Shown: positions 16,037 through 25,814, numbered from the stretch's first letter. The stretch is 64,000 bases of DNA from Chamaesiphon sp041738715 (GCA_041738715.1 JBGSPI010000138.1:17674-81673); one strand, 5' to 3'. Numbers and translations: made by a program. The notes: generated by a model not told the origin, from the letters alone.

Positions 16037-16237
16037 TCAAGGATTACTAACTGTATATCCAGCTTTGACGATCGTCTCCGCCAGCGTCGTTGCAGGCAAG
16101 TCACTGTCAATCTGGACTTGTTTAGTCTGTGGATCGGCAGAAACTATCGCTTGGGGATCGATCAAGTAAATTGCTTGACCGATCTTATCAGCACAAGCAC
16201 TACAAGCCAAGTCGGGAACCTTAAAATTTAATTGCAT
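16037..16237 (-). CDS. atx1: Atx1-type copper chaperone
   Basis: A 66-residue HMA domain protein with the metal-binding CSAC (C12/C15) motif and the short loop AGYTVSNP at the end. It is the cyanobacterial Atx1 homologue that hands Cu(I) to the two P-type ATPases. The residue that is a copper-binding His in the Synechocystis protein (AGHEVE) is Tyr here, as in many other Atx1/CopZ proteins. It is the first gene of an operon with the ATPase, and divergent from the pentapeptide gene at 16405. Confidence 0.88.
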   Translation of the reverse strand: MQLNFKVPDLACSACADKIGQAIYLIDPQAIVSADPQTKQVQIDSDLPATTLAETIVKAGYTVSNP

Positions 16238-16404
16238 GATCGTCCATCAGCGGGATAATGTCTCAAGTTTAGCTTGTCTACAGTGGTTGGTGAACTAGTA
16301 GTAAAATTTATTATCGATTTGTACAAGATTGAGCTACAATTTGCAGCAAATTGGATCGCAACTGTGCCACAACTGCGACACCAGCGAACATTTGGGCGAT
16401 CGCC

Positions 16405-17556
16405 ATGACGTTTAAGCGCAAAACTCAACCGATGCATCAGTTCCATTCCTCACAAGATGATTTGCCATCTGTCCCACTTGGAAGAGCAACTTCAGTGAGT
16501 GCGCGATTGCCATTGTTCATTCTCTGCTGTAGTCTGGCGATCGGGGCAATCTGGTTTGGGCAACAAACTAGTGTTAGACAACTAGATTGGAAAATTCGGC
16601 AACTCAACCAGCGGATTACCAAACTGCCAGCCAAGAGTATTGCTCCAGCCGATCGCCTGAGCCTTGAAAAAGAACAAATTAGCCTCGAACGCGATCGCAT
16701 TAATACCCAAAATGGGATCTACAACTTATTATTTCAGGGTCTTGGTGCCACCATTTTAGGTGGATTTATGTACACTGGCTGGCAATATTTAAGACGTAAT
16801 GAAGACCAAGTTCAAAATGCCAACGCGCATCTGATCACCACTAGATTTAGTCAAGCAATTACTCATCTAGCCAGTGACAAAATTGCTGTCCGGCTGGGCG
16901 GGATTTATACCCTTGAACGGCTGGCTCAAGAGTCTCCAGCAGAACACTGGATGGCGATCGAAGTGCTGACAGCCTTTGTGCGCGAACATTCAGCTAGACA
17001 AACAGCACAAAGTCAGCAATTGCTACTTAATACCGCAGACCCTAAACTCGATCGCAAGCTGCCACGATTACCCCGCATTCCGACGGATATTCAAGCAGTT
17101 ATGACTGTCCTGGCACGGCGAGATGTCACCAGAGACAGGCAAGATCGGGCAATCGAACTCAAGGAAAGTAATTTGCGTGCGGCGGATTTAAATGGGGTAG
17201 AGTTAGAGGGTGCAGATCTGTGGAAAGTCAATCTGCGTGAAGCCCAATTGTGGCAAGCTAAATTAGCCGGAGCTTTTCTAGGGCGAGCTAATCTTAGTGA
17301 GGCAAGTTTGTGGAAAGCAGACCTCGCAGGAGCTTATCTGTGGAAAGCTAATCTCGCTGGAGCTAATCTCAGCGAAGCAAATTTGGAGCAGGCAAATCTG
17401 GAAGGCTCAAATCTCAAGGGTGCCAATCTGCAACAAGCTAACCTGATTAATACCGATCTCCGCAAAGCCATCGGTCTCACCCACCAACAACTCAGCACTG
17501 CGATTTATGATGAAACAACACAATTACCGGATTACTTGCAATTCATGAGTAGTTGA
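16405..17556 (+). CDS. Membrane-anchored pentapeptide-repeat protein
   Basis: A 383-residue protein from the ATG at 16405 (an upstream TTG at 16351 is in frame but lies in the divergent promoter region). It has two membrane segments (LPLFILCCSLAIGAIWFG and LFQGLGATILGGFMYTGW) flanking a coiled coil. A soluble segment with TRFSQAITHLASDKIAVRLGGIYTLERLA follows, then about 25 A(D/N)LxX pentapeptide repeats forming a right-handed beta helix (about 265-370). Such proteins are widespread in cyanobacteria with unknown roles. The 373-residue gene at 59730 has a similar layout. Confidence 0.88.
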   Translation: MTFKRKTQPMHQFHSSQDDLPSVPLGRATSVSARLPLFILCCSLAIGAIWFGQQTSVRQLDWKIRQLNQRITKLPAKSIAPADRLSLEKEQISLERDRINTQNGIYNLLFQGLGATILGGFMYTGWQYLRRNEDQVQNANAHLITTRFSQAITHLASDKIAVRLGGIYTLERLAQESPAEHWMAIEVLTAFVREHSARQTAQSQQLLLNTADPKLDRKLPRLPRIPTDIQAVMTVLARRDVTRDRQDRAIELKESNLRAADLNGVELEGADLWKVNLREAQLWQAKLAGAFLGRANLSEASLWKADLAGAYLWKANLAGANLSEANLEQANLEGSNLKGANLQQANLINTDLRKAIGLTHQQLSTAIYDETTQLPDYLQFMSS

Positions 17557-17864
17557 ATTACGAATTATTAATTATTCACGGTCTAGGACTGGTTACGGCT
17601 AGAGCGGATTTTTCCATTTTCACCCACCAGATTCAGCCAGTTGACGAAATAATGATCTGGTGATGAGTGACTTGACTGATTCCATATTTAGTGTTTCACT
17701 GGATGAACGCTCATACGAAACCACTATATGTTGGATAGAGATAGATGACTGCGGCGGCATAATTTGCTGACGTATGGGGTTCTTGTCGGCAAAATTCCGC
17801 CCTTGAAGATTCAACCCACTGGGGTAAACTGCTCGAACAAAACTTGGTTAATTCAACTTTGAAT

Positions 17865-18392
17865 ATGATTGCACAACTAAATAGTCAGCCAGAACATCCA
17901 TCAGTTACTTGTACCGCCTCGATCGCAGATCGCTCCACCACCATCCATCAACAAATTACCGTAGTTGATACCCCCGCAGATCGGTTTTGTACTGAGATTG
18001 TCGCCAATGCACTTAAGATCGCCAGTACGGGTCAGCATGTGCTGATCGTCCAATTACTCAAAGGTGGCATTCGCCAAGGTCACGATCGCGCTACCAATCT
18101 CGCGCAAAACTTAGATTGGATTCGGTGTAATTTGATTCGCCAAATCTCGGTGCCAGATTTAAATGATTTGGAGTTACACAACTTTCAACAGCTATGGAAA
18201 CACGTTCAAACTTCCACCAGATCGGGTGAATATTCGGTGGTGATCCTCGATGATTTGAGTTTAGCGATCGAACTTGGTTTGATTACGATTGAAGCAACCA
18301 CCAGCTTTCTGACTAGACTACCTCAAGATGTCGAAGTGATCCTCACTGGCACTAATCCTCATCCTGCTTTGCTAGAATTAGCTGGTTGTTAG
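17865..18392 (+). CDS. CobO/BtuR-like protein lacking a P-loop
   Basis: A 175-residue protein related to corrinoid adenosyltransferases of the CobO/BtuR type: VLIVQLLKGGIRQG, LAQNLDWIRC, YSVVILDDLSLAIELGLI (Walker B-like) and VEVILTGTNPHPALLELA. The N-terminal Walker A segment is replaced by ITVVDTPADRFCTEI, which has no GKT/GKS. Cyanobacterial paralogues of this kind are usually annotated as P-loop NTPases. ATP:cobalamin adenosyltransferase activity is doubtful. ATG at 17865 is preferred over the in-frame TTG at 17844. The preceding 17557-17864 holds no convincing gene. Confidence 0.7.
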   Translation: MIAQLNSQPEHPSVTCTASIADRSTTIHQQITVVDTPADRFCTEIVANALKIASTGQHVLIVQLLKGGIRQGHDRATNLAQNLDWIRCNLIRQISVPDLNDLELHNFQQLWKHVQTSTRSGEYSVVILDDLSLAIELGLITIEATTSFLTRLPQDVEVILTGTNPHPALLELAGC

Positions 18393-18464
18393 GTGATTGA
18401 GAATTAGCAACGGTAGGGTGAACAGTGCCCATCTATTGCTGAAATTCATACATTTGATGTAGAG

Positions 18465-18497
18465 GTAGGTTGGGTTGAGCCTCGAAACCCAACCTAC
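18465..18497. repeat. Hairpin with conserved loop (dispersed family)
   Basis: GTAGGTTGGGTT pairs perfectly with AACCCAACCTAC around a 9-nt loop GAGCCTCGA. The same stem and loop core recur at 43760-43784 (opposite strand) and in diverged form at 6011-6045. It lies between convergent genes and may act as a terminator. The rest of 18393-18682 shows nothing else. Confidence 0.8.
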
Positions 18498-18682
18498 AAC
18501 TTACACATTGACAGGAAGCACCAAATAGGGGGTATGGATTTCAAGTATTTAATCTGGCTTCGATCTCGATCGGGCACACTCGACAAAAATCCTATCTATC
18601 CTGAAATGGCGTAATACACCATTTTCAGAATAGTAATCTTGTACGATGTGTAAGTCTTATATCCCTATCCCTCGTATCCCCT

Positions 18683-20980
18683 TTAGTCAATCACCGCTGA
18701 AGAACGTCGCTTGCGCCGCCGATTTTCGGAGATCTCCTCTAGCTCCATTTCTGAAGGCATAGAGATGTCCGTCGGTTCAATTTCAACGGGTTGATCGAAA
18801 TTGACTTCCTCGGCTACTTCTGCCTCCACACTGTCAACATCTGATGGATCGAAGACTTCCGCCTCGATTGGCACAGAAAAGTCAGGATCTTCACTGGTAA
18901 TGGTTTCGGCATCGTCCTGGGCTGATTCGGTATCTGTTGTCGGGACAACGACTGCTTCCGGGGGTAAAGTGCCTGGTGGTACAATACTGACGATCGCCGT
19001 TTTTGGATTCTTCAACTCTCGCCCAACTTTAACTAGGGGTGAGATGCCCATCCAGGCATAGGTTTCTTTCTCCAGATCGGACATTTCGATCGCGACTACT
19101 TCTGGTGGTTCGATCGTCGGTCGAATTGGCTTAACTCGCTGAGGTTTACCGGGACGTTCGCGCTCTCCATAGGAATCCGCAGGAGGTGTATCGGTGATGA
19201 AGGCTTCGATCTCTGTCGGCGTGAAATTGCCACTTACCAGGGTCGCCCTGGAACTATCACTAGTTGGCGGCGGCACGTTCCGACCATTTTTTTGATAAGT
19301 CTCGCGACCGATTCGTGGTTCTGGAGATGTGGTACTGCGTCCGCCGAGGCGATTTACTTCACTATTTTGGGTGAGTGTTCGATTGAGATCTGCACTAGTT
19401 GTTGGTCTAGGTACATTGCGGATAACTTCTTCCTGTTCTGTCCGCCCCAATCGCCGCCGCCGTTTTTTGCCAGCACTATTCTGTTCTTGATAGCTAGGAT
19501 GATTGACGAGGTTAAAGTCATCTCCACTTTCGATGCCTTCTGGCTCAAAGGTATCCCAAGTTTCGGCGACTGGTTGACGAACATCATCAGTTGTAACGCG
19601 ATCGCGGCGAGAAATCGATCTTCTACTTACGCCTCTCCCCGATAGGGCTGTGCGTTCAGTCGTACTCCGAGAACGATATTCGCGTTGGGGAGTGGTGGAA
19701 ACTAGCGAGATCGGAACTGCTTCCCCATCTGCCCCATAGACAGCTTCACCGGGAACGTGTGCTAAATGACCTAATCCGCCGCACGTGCTACAAGTCTCAC
19801 CAAATAACTCGTAAATATTTTGACCCTGGCGTTTGCGGGTGAGTTCGACTAGTCCAAGTTCGGATAATTGAGCAATTTGTGGTCTGGCTTTGTCTACCCG
19901 CAGTTGTTTGTTGAAGTGTTCGAGCACTTGGAGTTGATCTTTGCGGTAATCCATATCGATAAAATCGATGATGATCACGCCAGCAATGTTGCGTAACCGC
20001 AATTGACGAGCAATCTCTGTTGCTGCTTCACAGTTTGTCCATAGTACTGTTTCACGGGAAGTAGTCGATCGCGTGAATGAACCAGAGTTGACATCTACTA
20101 CTGTTAAGGCTTCCGTCGGTTCGATAATGATATAACCGCCCGAAGGTAAGTCTACTCTTGGCTTTAAGGATTCTCTAATTGCCGCGTTAACGCGGAAATA
20201 TTCCAGAATGGGCTGGCGTTCTCGATGGAGGTCTACCACAACCCCTTGGGGTAATTGACCATCATTCCAACCAAGTAGGGTTTGTTTGACGCGCTTGAGT
20301 CCTTGGGGCGAGTCTACAACAATCCGATTGACATCAGCGGCATACATATCTCGGAGTACGCGCTGGATGAAGTCATCATCGCGGTTGAGTAGTGCGGGGG
20401 CGCGAGTAGAATTGGCATCTTGCTGGACTACTTCCCACTGTTTCTGGAGCATTTCCAGATCTTCTAAAATCGCTTCTTCTGTAGTGCCTTCTGCTTCTGT
20501 CCTGACTAACATCCCCATTCCGGCTGGTTTGGCGAGTACCGCCAAAGCTCTTAACCGATTGCGTTCGCCTTCGGAGCGAATTCGCCGTGAAAGGTTTACG
20601 CCTTTCCCAAAGGGAATGAGAACAACATAGCGACCGGGAAGGCTAACATTTCCAGTCAGTCGAGGGCCTTTATTCCCCGTTGGCTCCTTCATGATTTGCA
20701 CCAACACTTTTTGCTGTGGTGCAACCAATTCAGTGATCGAACCAGAACTGCGTCTGAGTCGCAGTGGTCCTAAATCGGTGACATGGATAAATCCGTTCCG
20801 TGATGGGTCGCCAATGTTGATGAAAGCTGCATCAATACCGGGTAAGACATTCTCGACGATGCCCAGATAAATATCACCGACTTGATGTTGTCCAGTTGCT
20901 ACTACTAGTTCTTGAATTTGGTCTTCCCCAAATACGGCACCGATGCGGTGTTGCTCCGCAATAATTATTTGCTTTGGCAT
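18683..20980 (-). CDS. rne: Ribonuclease E/G
   Basis: This 765-residue protein begins MPKQIIIAEQHRIGAVF, followed by an S1 domain (VGDIYLGIVENVLPGIDAAFINIG, about 33-125). Next come the RNase-H-like and DNase I-like catalytic region with DVNSG and IDFIDMD (catalytic Asp residues) and the Zn-link CSTCGGLGH. Past about residue 410 is a long low-complexity tail ending RRRKRRSSA near the C-terminus. That arginine-rich nonapeptide is the segment known in cyanobacterial RNase E to bind PNPase. GAGGAAA is 6 nt before the ATG at 20980. The long upstream gap suggests a long 5' leader, as seen for rne genes that are autoregulated. Confidence 0.95.
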   Translation of the reverse strand: MPKQIIIAEQHRIGAVFGEDQIQELVVATGQHQVGDIYLGIVENVLPGIDAAFINIGDPSRNGFIHVTDLGPLRLRRSSGSITELVAPQQKVLVQIMKEPTGNKGPRLTGNVSLPGRYVVLIPFGKGVNLSRRIRSEGERNRLRALAVLAKPAGMGMLVRTEAEGTTEEAILEDLEMLQKQWEVVQQDANSTRAPALLNRDDDFIQRVLRDMYAADVNRIVVDSPQGLKRVKQTLLGWNDGQLPQGVVVDLHRERQPILEYFRVNAAIRESLKPRVDLPSGGYIIIEPTEALTVVDVNSGSFTRSTTSRETVLWTNCEAATEIARQLRLRNIAGVIIIDFIDMDYRKDQLQVLEHFNKQLRVDKARPQIAQLSELGLVELTRKRQGQNIYELFGETCSTCGGLGHLAHVPGEAVYGADGEAVPISLVSTTPQREYRSRSTTERTALSGRGVSRRSISRRDRVTTDDVRQPVAETWDTFEPEGIESGDDFNLVNHPSYQEQNSAGKKRRRRLGRTEQEEVIRNVPRPTTSADLNRTLTQNSEVNRLGGRSTTSPEPRIGRETYQKNGRNVPPPTSDSSRATLVSGNFTPTEIEAFITDTPPADSYGERERPGKPQRVKPIRPTIEPPEVVAIEMSDLEKETYAWMGISPLVKVGRELKNPKTAIVSIVPPGTLPPEAVVVPTTDTESAQDDAETITSEDPDFSVPIEAEVFDPSDVDSVEAEVAEEVNFDQPVEIEPTDISMPSEMELEEISENRRRKRRSSAVID

Positions 20981-21802
20981 TCAATTTCCTCGAAAATTAA
21001 CAGCCCGTGCGGTCACTGAGAATCGATAAGTGCCGAACGTTGCTGGTCTGATGTAACAGTTATTAGCGATCTCGGTTATCAGTTCAACTTTGGATTGGGG
21101 TTCTAAGTCCATTGCCAAGCAGTTGAAACGTGTTGACGGTGAGTTACTGTAGTCAGCTTGGGTTTTCCCAATGGGAATTCGTATTTCATCCAGCACACGC
21201 TTGATAATTGTTCGTTGTTCACTATTGATTGATGAGATTTAGGCTAGTGTAAATTTAGTTTCTCAATGGATTGTTCACCGAACCGAAATGTTCATTCATG
21301 TTTGAGGCTGCTAACAATCAATGGGGCTAGGAATCGATGGCATGGTTGACATTCTGTGCGTTGCTGAATGGATGATTGAGTATCCAGACTAGAAATCAGA
21401 AGCGTGGCGGCCGCTCGTCGATCGCATCATTGCTGGCAGTAAAACAGAAATCACACAGAGGTTTTGCACGGTGTCTACTATGTTTTGACATAGCCTGATC
21501 CACGCACAAACTCACATAAATTGGGTTTAAATCTTCAGATCACATGTCCGTGAGTGATTCTAACTCAGCAGAGCATGGAATCTGTAGTTTTATTGTGACC
21601 GGGTAGAGTCTTTGAATGTTTACTCACCAGATTCATACCTAGCAAATAGGTAGAATGGGGTAGTATATTCATGCCTCTGAAAAATTTGTCAAGTAGGCGA
21701 TCGCTGCCAGTGTGGATTGACAGACGATTTGGAAGATCGTCAGATAATCTAGTCTTCTTAGGGCGATCGCTCTCGGTTAATTCCGATTATACAGTTAAAT
21801 CG
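20981..21802 (-). promoter_or_regulatory. 822-bp gap upstream of rne, probable long 5' leader
   Basis: No convincing gene lies between the cysteine desulfurase end and rne. A 71-codon frame touches the rne start but has no protein-like signature. Long rne leaders that RNase E itself cleaves are known in several bacteria including cyanobacteria; the location here fits, but no specific element can be named from the sequence. Confidence 0.35.
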
Positions 21803-22978
21803 TCACAATCTCATCGCTAACTTCCGTAAACTTTGAATCGTGGTCATCACTGCCGCCGCTACTCGATCGATCTCCTCGATAGTATTATTATGCCCAATTC
21901 CAAACCGCAGTGCAGCATAGGCAAGTGGGGTCGATCGACCGATCGCCTGCAAGACGTGAGAAGGGGCAATTTTGGTCGAACTGCAAGCGGCTCCTGATGA
22001 GAGGGCGACAACAGGCTGTAGACCCAATAAGAGTGCGTTACCATCAACACCAGCAACACTGATATTCAAGTTTCCCGCTAGTCTTTGGGTGGGATGACCG
22101 TTGAGATAAATGCCCTCGATTTGATTCAATTGCGACCACAATCTGTCGCGCAACTGAGTTAATCTAGCTGTCTCCGCACTGAGATCGGCGAGAGCAATTT
22201 CGACCGCAGTGGCGAAGCCAACGATCTGCGGTGGGTATAGTGTCCCCGATCTCATCCCCCGTTCGTGTCCACCACCATGGAGTTGTGGTGATAATTTGAC
22301 GCGGGGATGATCGCGACGAACATATAGTGCCCCAATCCCTTTTGGCCCATACACTTTATGGGCAGTTAATGACATTAAATCGACATTTAATAAGTTAACA
22401 TCAATGGGAATTTTCCCGATTGCTTGAGCCGCATCTGTATGAAATAAAATTTCTCGCTCTTTACACAATTTACCGATTTCTGCCAGTGGCTGCAAAACGC
22501 CAATTTCATTATTGGCAGCCATGATCGAGATTAAAATCGTATCAGACCGAATCGCTGTTTTAAGTCGATTTAAATCAACTAATCCATCAGATTCAACGGG
22601 TAGATAAGTAACTGTAAAACCTAAAGATTCTAGATATTTACAAGGATCTAACACCGCATTGTGTTCGGTTTGCAGTGTAATAATATGTTGACCTTGGCTA
22701 AAATAAGCTTCGGCAATACCTTTAAGAGCAAGATTATTGGCTTCCGTCGCGCCGCTGGTAAAAACAATTTCTTCGGGCTTTGCGCTGATTGCTGTGGCGA
22801 TTTGCCCTCGTGATTGAGTGACAGCGGCTTCAGCCGCCCAGCCGTACTGATGGGTTGTACTGGTGGGATTGCCAAAATGCTCCGTAAAATAGGGCAACAT
22901 GGCTGTCAGCACGCGCGGATCTACTGGAGTGGTCGCATGATGGTCGAGATAAATCGGCCGATGTTGGTTCGTTGACAT
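21803..22978 (-). CDS. iscS: Cysteine desulfurase (IscS/NifS group)
   Basis: A 391-residue PLP enzyme: IYLDHHATTPVDPRVL at the N-terminus, FTSGATEANNLALKG, HTDAAQAIGKIPIDV, the PLP lysine in TAHKVYGPKG, GGGHERGMRSGT, and the active-site cysteine in SSGAACSS on a longer class I-type loop. It makes persulfide from cysteine for Fe-S clusters and tRNA thiolation. It is separate from sufU (6120) and nfu (25815), so Fe-S genes are not clustered. Upstream of 22978 lies a 190-bp gap shared with the divergent LRV gene. Confidence 0.93.
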   Translation of the reverse strand: MSTNQHRPIYLDHHATTPVDPRVLTAMLPYFTEHFGNPTSTTHQYGWAAEAAVTQSRGQIATAISAKPEEIVFTSGATEANNLALKGIAEAYFSQGQHIITLQTEHNAVLDPCKYLESLGFTVTYLPVESDGLVDLNRLKTAIRSDTILISIMAANNEIGVLQPLAEIGKLCKEREILFHTDAAQAIGKIPIDVNLLNVDLMSLTAHKVYGPKGIGALYVRRDHPRVKLSPQLHGGGHERGMRSGTLYPPQIVGFATAVEIALADLSAETARLTQLRDRLWSQLNQIEGIYLNGHPTQRLAGNLNISVAGVDGNALLLGLQPVVALSSGAACSSTKIAPSHVLQAIGRSTPLAYAALRFGIGHNNTIEEIDRVAAAVMTTIQSLRKLAMRL

Positions 22979-23168
22979 TTGCTCGCACGGTGAGAGGTTC
23001 GGGCTTGGGGGTTGAGAGTTGTAGGGATTGCCTTAATTTAAATATTAGGTTGGATCTTGTCGATCGGCGAAACATAGATCCGAAATGTTGCTGAAAACTC
23101 TATCTTTCTGATCAGGGCTGGGTACTCTAGTCCATGAGTGAGTAAGCAGATATTTTGATGAGTCAAGC

Positions 23169-24164
23169 ATGGACGTAACTTTAGCGCAGATGGTAGTCAA
23201 TGAAACTACCGCAACCAGCAAGCTGCATGTGACAGAATCGCTAATCGCGATCGATCCTCAGACCCCCCCGCAAGTATTACACGAACTTGCCTGTGGCAAA
23301 AATTGGGAACTACGGCGACTGGTAGCTAGTAATCCTAATACACCAACTGAAACATTATGGCAGTTAGGCATTGATTTTCCCGAAACCATTCTAGCAAATC
23401 CGATTTTTGAACTACTACAACTAGAGCATCTGCACCTAGCGGCGGAAATTCCCCACTGTACTCTGACTAGTTTACTGCAATGCGATCGAGTCCCCAGATC
23501 GTTCATGGACTATGCAGTCAACCAACAAGATTATAGTCTTTGGCTAGCAGTAGCGTATAATCCCCGAACTCCCAGCAGTTTATTAGAAAATTTAGCTCAA
23601 AAATCACGTCGTCAAGATCGAGAATTGATTCGCGCGGTTGCAGCACATCCGCATACGCCACCAAAGCTACTGGCAGAGATTATTAACATTAGCAGCGGTT
23701 TAGCGGAAATTGTTGCCGAGAATCACCAAACACCTGTGGCAGTTTTGGAGCAAATTTTACAAAGATATGGAAAATCTGGTGAATCGACATTTACGATATT
23801 AGTCGCACTTCATCCCCATCTCAACCCTCGACTATTGAGGGAAATGTATCTCGCTCCAACCGACTCAGCCGCCGAAGCACTATGGCTGGCAAAACAACCG
23901 TCCACCACAACAGCCCAATTGACAAAGCTTGCTCGGACAGACTGGGCAGTTTTGTTACTGGCGATCGTGCGTCATCCTAACACGCCCAGCGACCTAATCG
24001 ATCGCATCTGGCTGCGACTACAGTCACATCAGTCTGATGCCAACCACAGGATGGGAACACTACAAACAATTGGGCAGGAGTCTAGATTAATTTATGACTC
24101 TTTTGTCTGCAACCCCAATACCTCCCAACAACTACGAGGAGAGCTACGCAAATTATTGCAGTAG
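23169..24164 (+). CDS. Leucine-rich-repeat-variant (LRV) protein
   Basis: This 331-residue protein is built of repeats of the form L..LA......LR..VA.NPNTP...L (for example RRLVASNPNTPTETL, WLAVAYNPRTPSSLL, RAVAAHPHTPPKLL, LAIVRHPNTPSDLI, DSFVCNPNTSQQL), which is the LRV repeat. No catalytic domain, signal peptide or membrane segment is seen. It lies 66 bp before a MoxR-type ATPase gene on the same strand, so it may be an adaptor or substrate-recognition partner of that ATPase. Confidence 0.75.
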   Translation: MDVTLAQMVVNETTATSKLHVTESLIAIDPQTPPQVLHELACGKNWELRRLVASNPNTPTETLWQLGIDFPETILANPIFELLQLEHLHLAAEIPHCTLTSLLQCDRVPRSFMDYAVNQQDYSLWLAVAYNPRTPSSLLENLAQKSRRQDRELIRAVAAHPHTPPKLLAEIINISSGLAEIVAENHQTPVAVLEQILQRYGKSGESTFTILVALHPHLNPRLLREMYLAPTDSAAEALWLAKQPSTTTAQLTKLARTDWAVLLLAIVRHPNTPSDLIDRIWLRLQSHQSDANHRMGTLQTIGQESRLIYDSFVCNPNTSQQLRGELRKLLQ

Positions 24165-24230
24165 TTTGCTGGCGGAGCATCTCCCTCGGAGTATCGTTTT
24201 GTTACCTATCCAGTACCGATCCCAAAACTT

Positions 24231-25232
24231 ATGAATTGTGCAGATCTGAAGACTTATCTCGATCGACTGATTATTAATAATCTCCAAATTAGTACGATGA
24301 TCTGGGGTGCGCCAGGGATTGGAAAATCAAGTATTGTCAGCCAGCTTGCTACCGAACATGAACTAGCATTTATCGACATCCGATTGAGTCAACTTGCCCC
24401 AACCGACTTACGTGGCTTACCCGTCGCCGAAGATGGCATCTCCAAATGGTTCCCTCCAGAATTTTTACCCCAGAGCGGGCGCGGTATTTTATTCCTAGAT
24501 GAAATTAATATGGCACCCCCAGCGATGCAGGGGATGGCACAGCAATTAATTTTAGACCGACGAGTTGGTTCTTATCTTGTCCCTGATGGATGGTTGATTT
24601 GGGCAGCCGGCAACCGGAAGGAGGATCGGGCCGGTGTATTTGATATGCCAGCACCACTCTCGAATCGTTTTCTGCACCTACAAGTAGAACCAGATTTTGA
24701 AAGTTTCAAAGCTTATGCCCTAACTACGGGAATTCATGAACAAACGATCGCTTTTTTGGCTTTTCGTCCTTGCTTACTTCACAAAATCGATCCACAACAA
24801 CCAGCTTGGTGTTCGCCGCGTTCTTGGGTAATGGCTAGTACGTTACATTATGCCGGATTGGATTTAGCTCCAGCCATTGGGGTTGCGGCAAATGCTGAAT
24901 TCCAAGCTTTCATCTCCCTGTATCGGCAATTACCTGATTTGATCGCAATTCTGGATGGACAAGGGGCAAATATTCCATTTCCCACTGAACCGTCGGCTCG
25001 CTATGCTACGGCAATCGGTTTGACAGTTCGAGCAGAAAATGCCCACAAAGCACATCATGCTTTTCGCTGGCTGAGTCGAGTTGCGCCTGTCGAATGGGTT
25101 CAGTTATTTGTATCAGATTTATTAGGATTGATGCGTTCTCGCGGTCAACTAGGAATGCTCGTAACACTGATTAAACAAGACCCAGAAATTGAGAAATTCA
25201 TGCAGGATTATCGACAATTGGTGGCTGTTTAG
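24231..25232 (+). CDS. MoxR-family AAA+ ATPase
   Basis: A 333-residue AAA+ protein with Walker A GAPGIGKSS (about residue 26), a DLRGLP insert before sensor elements, Walker B ILFLDEINMAPP, sensor 1 WAAGNRKED, and an arginine finger region APLSNRF. MoxR ATPases usually work with VWA-domain proteins to mature or activate metalloenzymes or other complexes. No VWA gene is adjacent here; the neighbour is an LRV protein. Confidence 0.88.
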   Translation: MNCADLKTYLDRLIINNLQISTMIWGAPGIGKSSIVSQLATEHELAFIDIRLSQLAPTDLRGLPVAEDGISKWFPPEFLPQSGRGILFLDEINMAPPAMQGMAQQLILDRRVGSYLVPDGWLIWAAGNRKEDRAGVFDMPAPLSNRFLHLQVEPDFESFKAYALTTGIHEQTIAFLAFRPCLLHKIDPQQPAWCSPRSWVMASTLHYAGLDLAPAIGVAANAEFQAFISLYRQLPDLIAILDGQGANIPFPTEPSARYATAIGLTVRAENAHKAHHAFRWLSRVAPVEWVQLFVSDLLGLMRSRGQLGMLVTLIKQDPEIEKFMQDYRQLVAV

Positions 25233-25386
25233 ATGAGTAGTCAAACTCGATCTCGACATCATCGATGAATATCTGGTGGAACGATCAAATTTATCGCGCT
25301 TCTGCGCTGTAATTAATGTTAATAAATTCTTGGATGATTATGCTGTATTTTAGTCGATCATCAGTATTTTTAGTTGCTACTAAATT

Positions 25387-25626
25387 ATGACCATGCTCGA
25401 TCGAATTCTACGCTTTATCAATAACCTCCTAACAATTAATGTTTTCTTTGTCATCTTCAGTTTTGTTTGGTTCCTAATTGCGGTAATCGGTCAATATACC
25501 CATCTTCCCCTCGGATTACAGTTATGGCAAAGTCTATGGGAACCATTGTTTCTGCCCGCAATTAGTGTCTTGATGGGTGGAGCAATCCTCAGTGGTACAG
25601 TGAGTTATATCGCCAAGGGCAAATAA
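25387..25626 (+). CDS. Small two-span membrane protein
   Basis: A 79-residue protein with two hydrophobic helices (about 17-36, NVFFVIFSFVWFLIAVIG, and 52-72, LFLPAISVLMGGAILSGTV) and a basic end (AKGK). Hydrophobicity and compact layout make it a believable gene, but the family and role are unknown. ATG codons at 25387 and 25393 are both possible starts. Confidence 0.65.
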   Translation: MTMLDRILRFINNLLTINVFFVIFSFVWFLIAVIGQYTHLPLGLQLWQSLWEPLFLPAISVLMGGAILSGTVSYIAKGK

Positions 25627-25814
25627 CCGATCGAGCCTCAATTTCGATTGGCTAAGTTGAGGAGCGATGTTAGATCGATGGTTAGCTATTCTCCGACCAT
25701 CCCCGACTGCCGCATCTGTCATCAGCAGCCTCTGAAATAATTAACAAAATCGGTTAAGATCCAAAAAGAGTATCGCGTCTGCTGTTGATAATTTGCAAAT
25801 TGGTTTAGTAAAAT

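Noticed and set aside
17620..17814. 64-codon minus-strand frame between the pentapeptide and CobO-like genes
   Set aside because: No protein-like pattern, no ribosome site, unlike any family known to me.
20981..21196. 71-codon frame directly upstream of rne
   Set aside because: No family features; lies in the probable rne leader.
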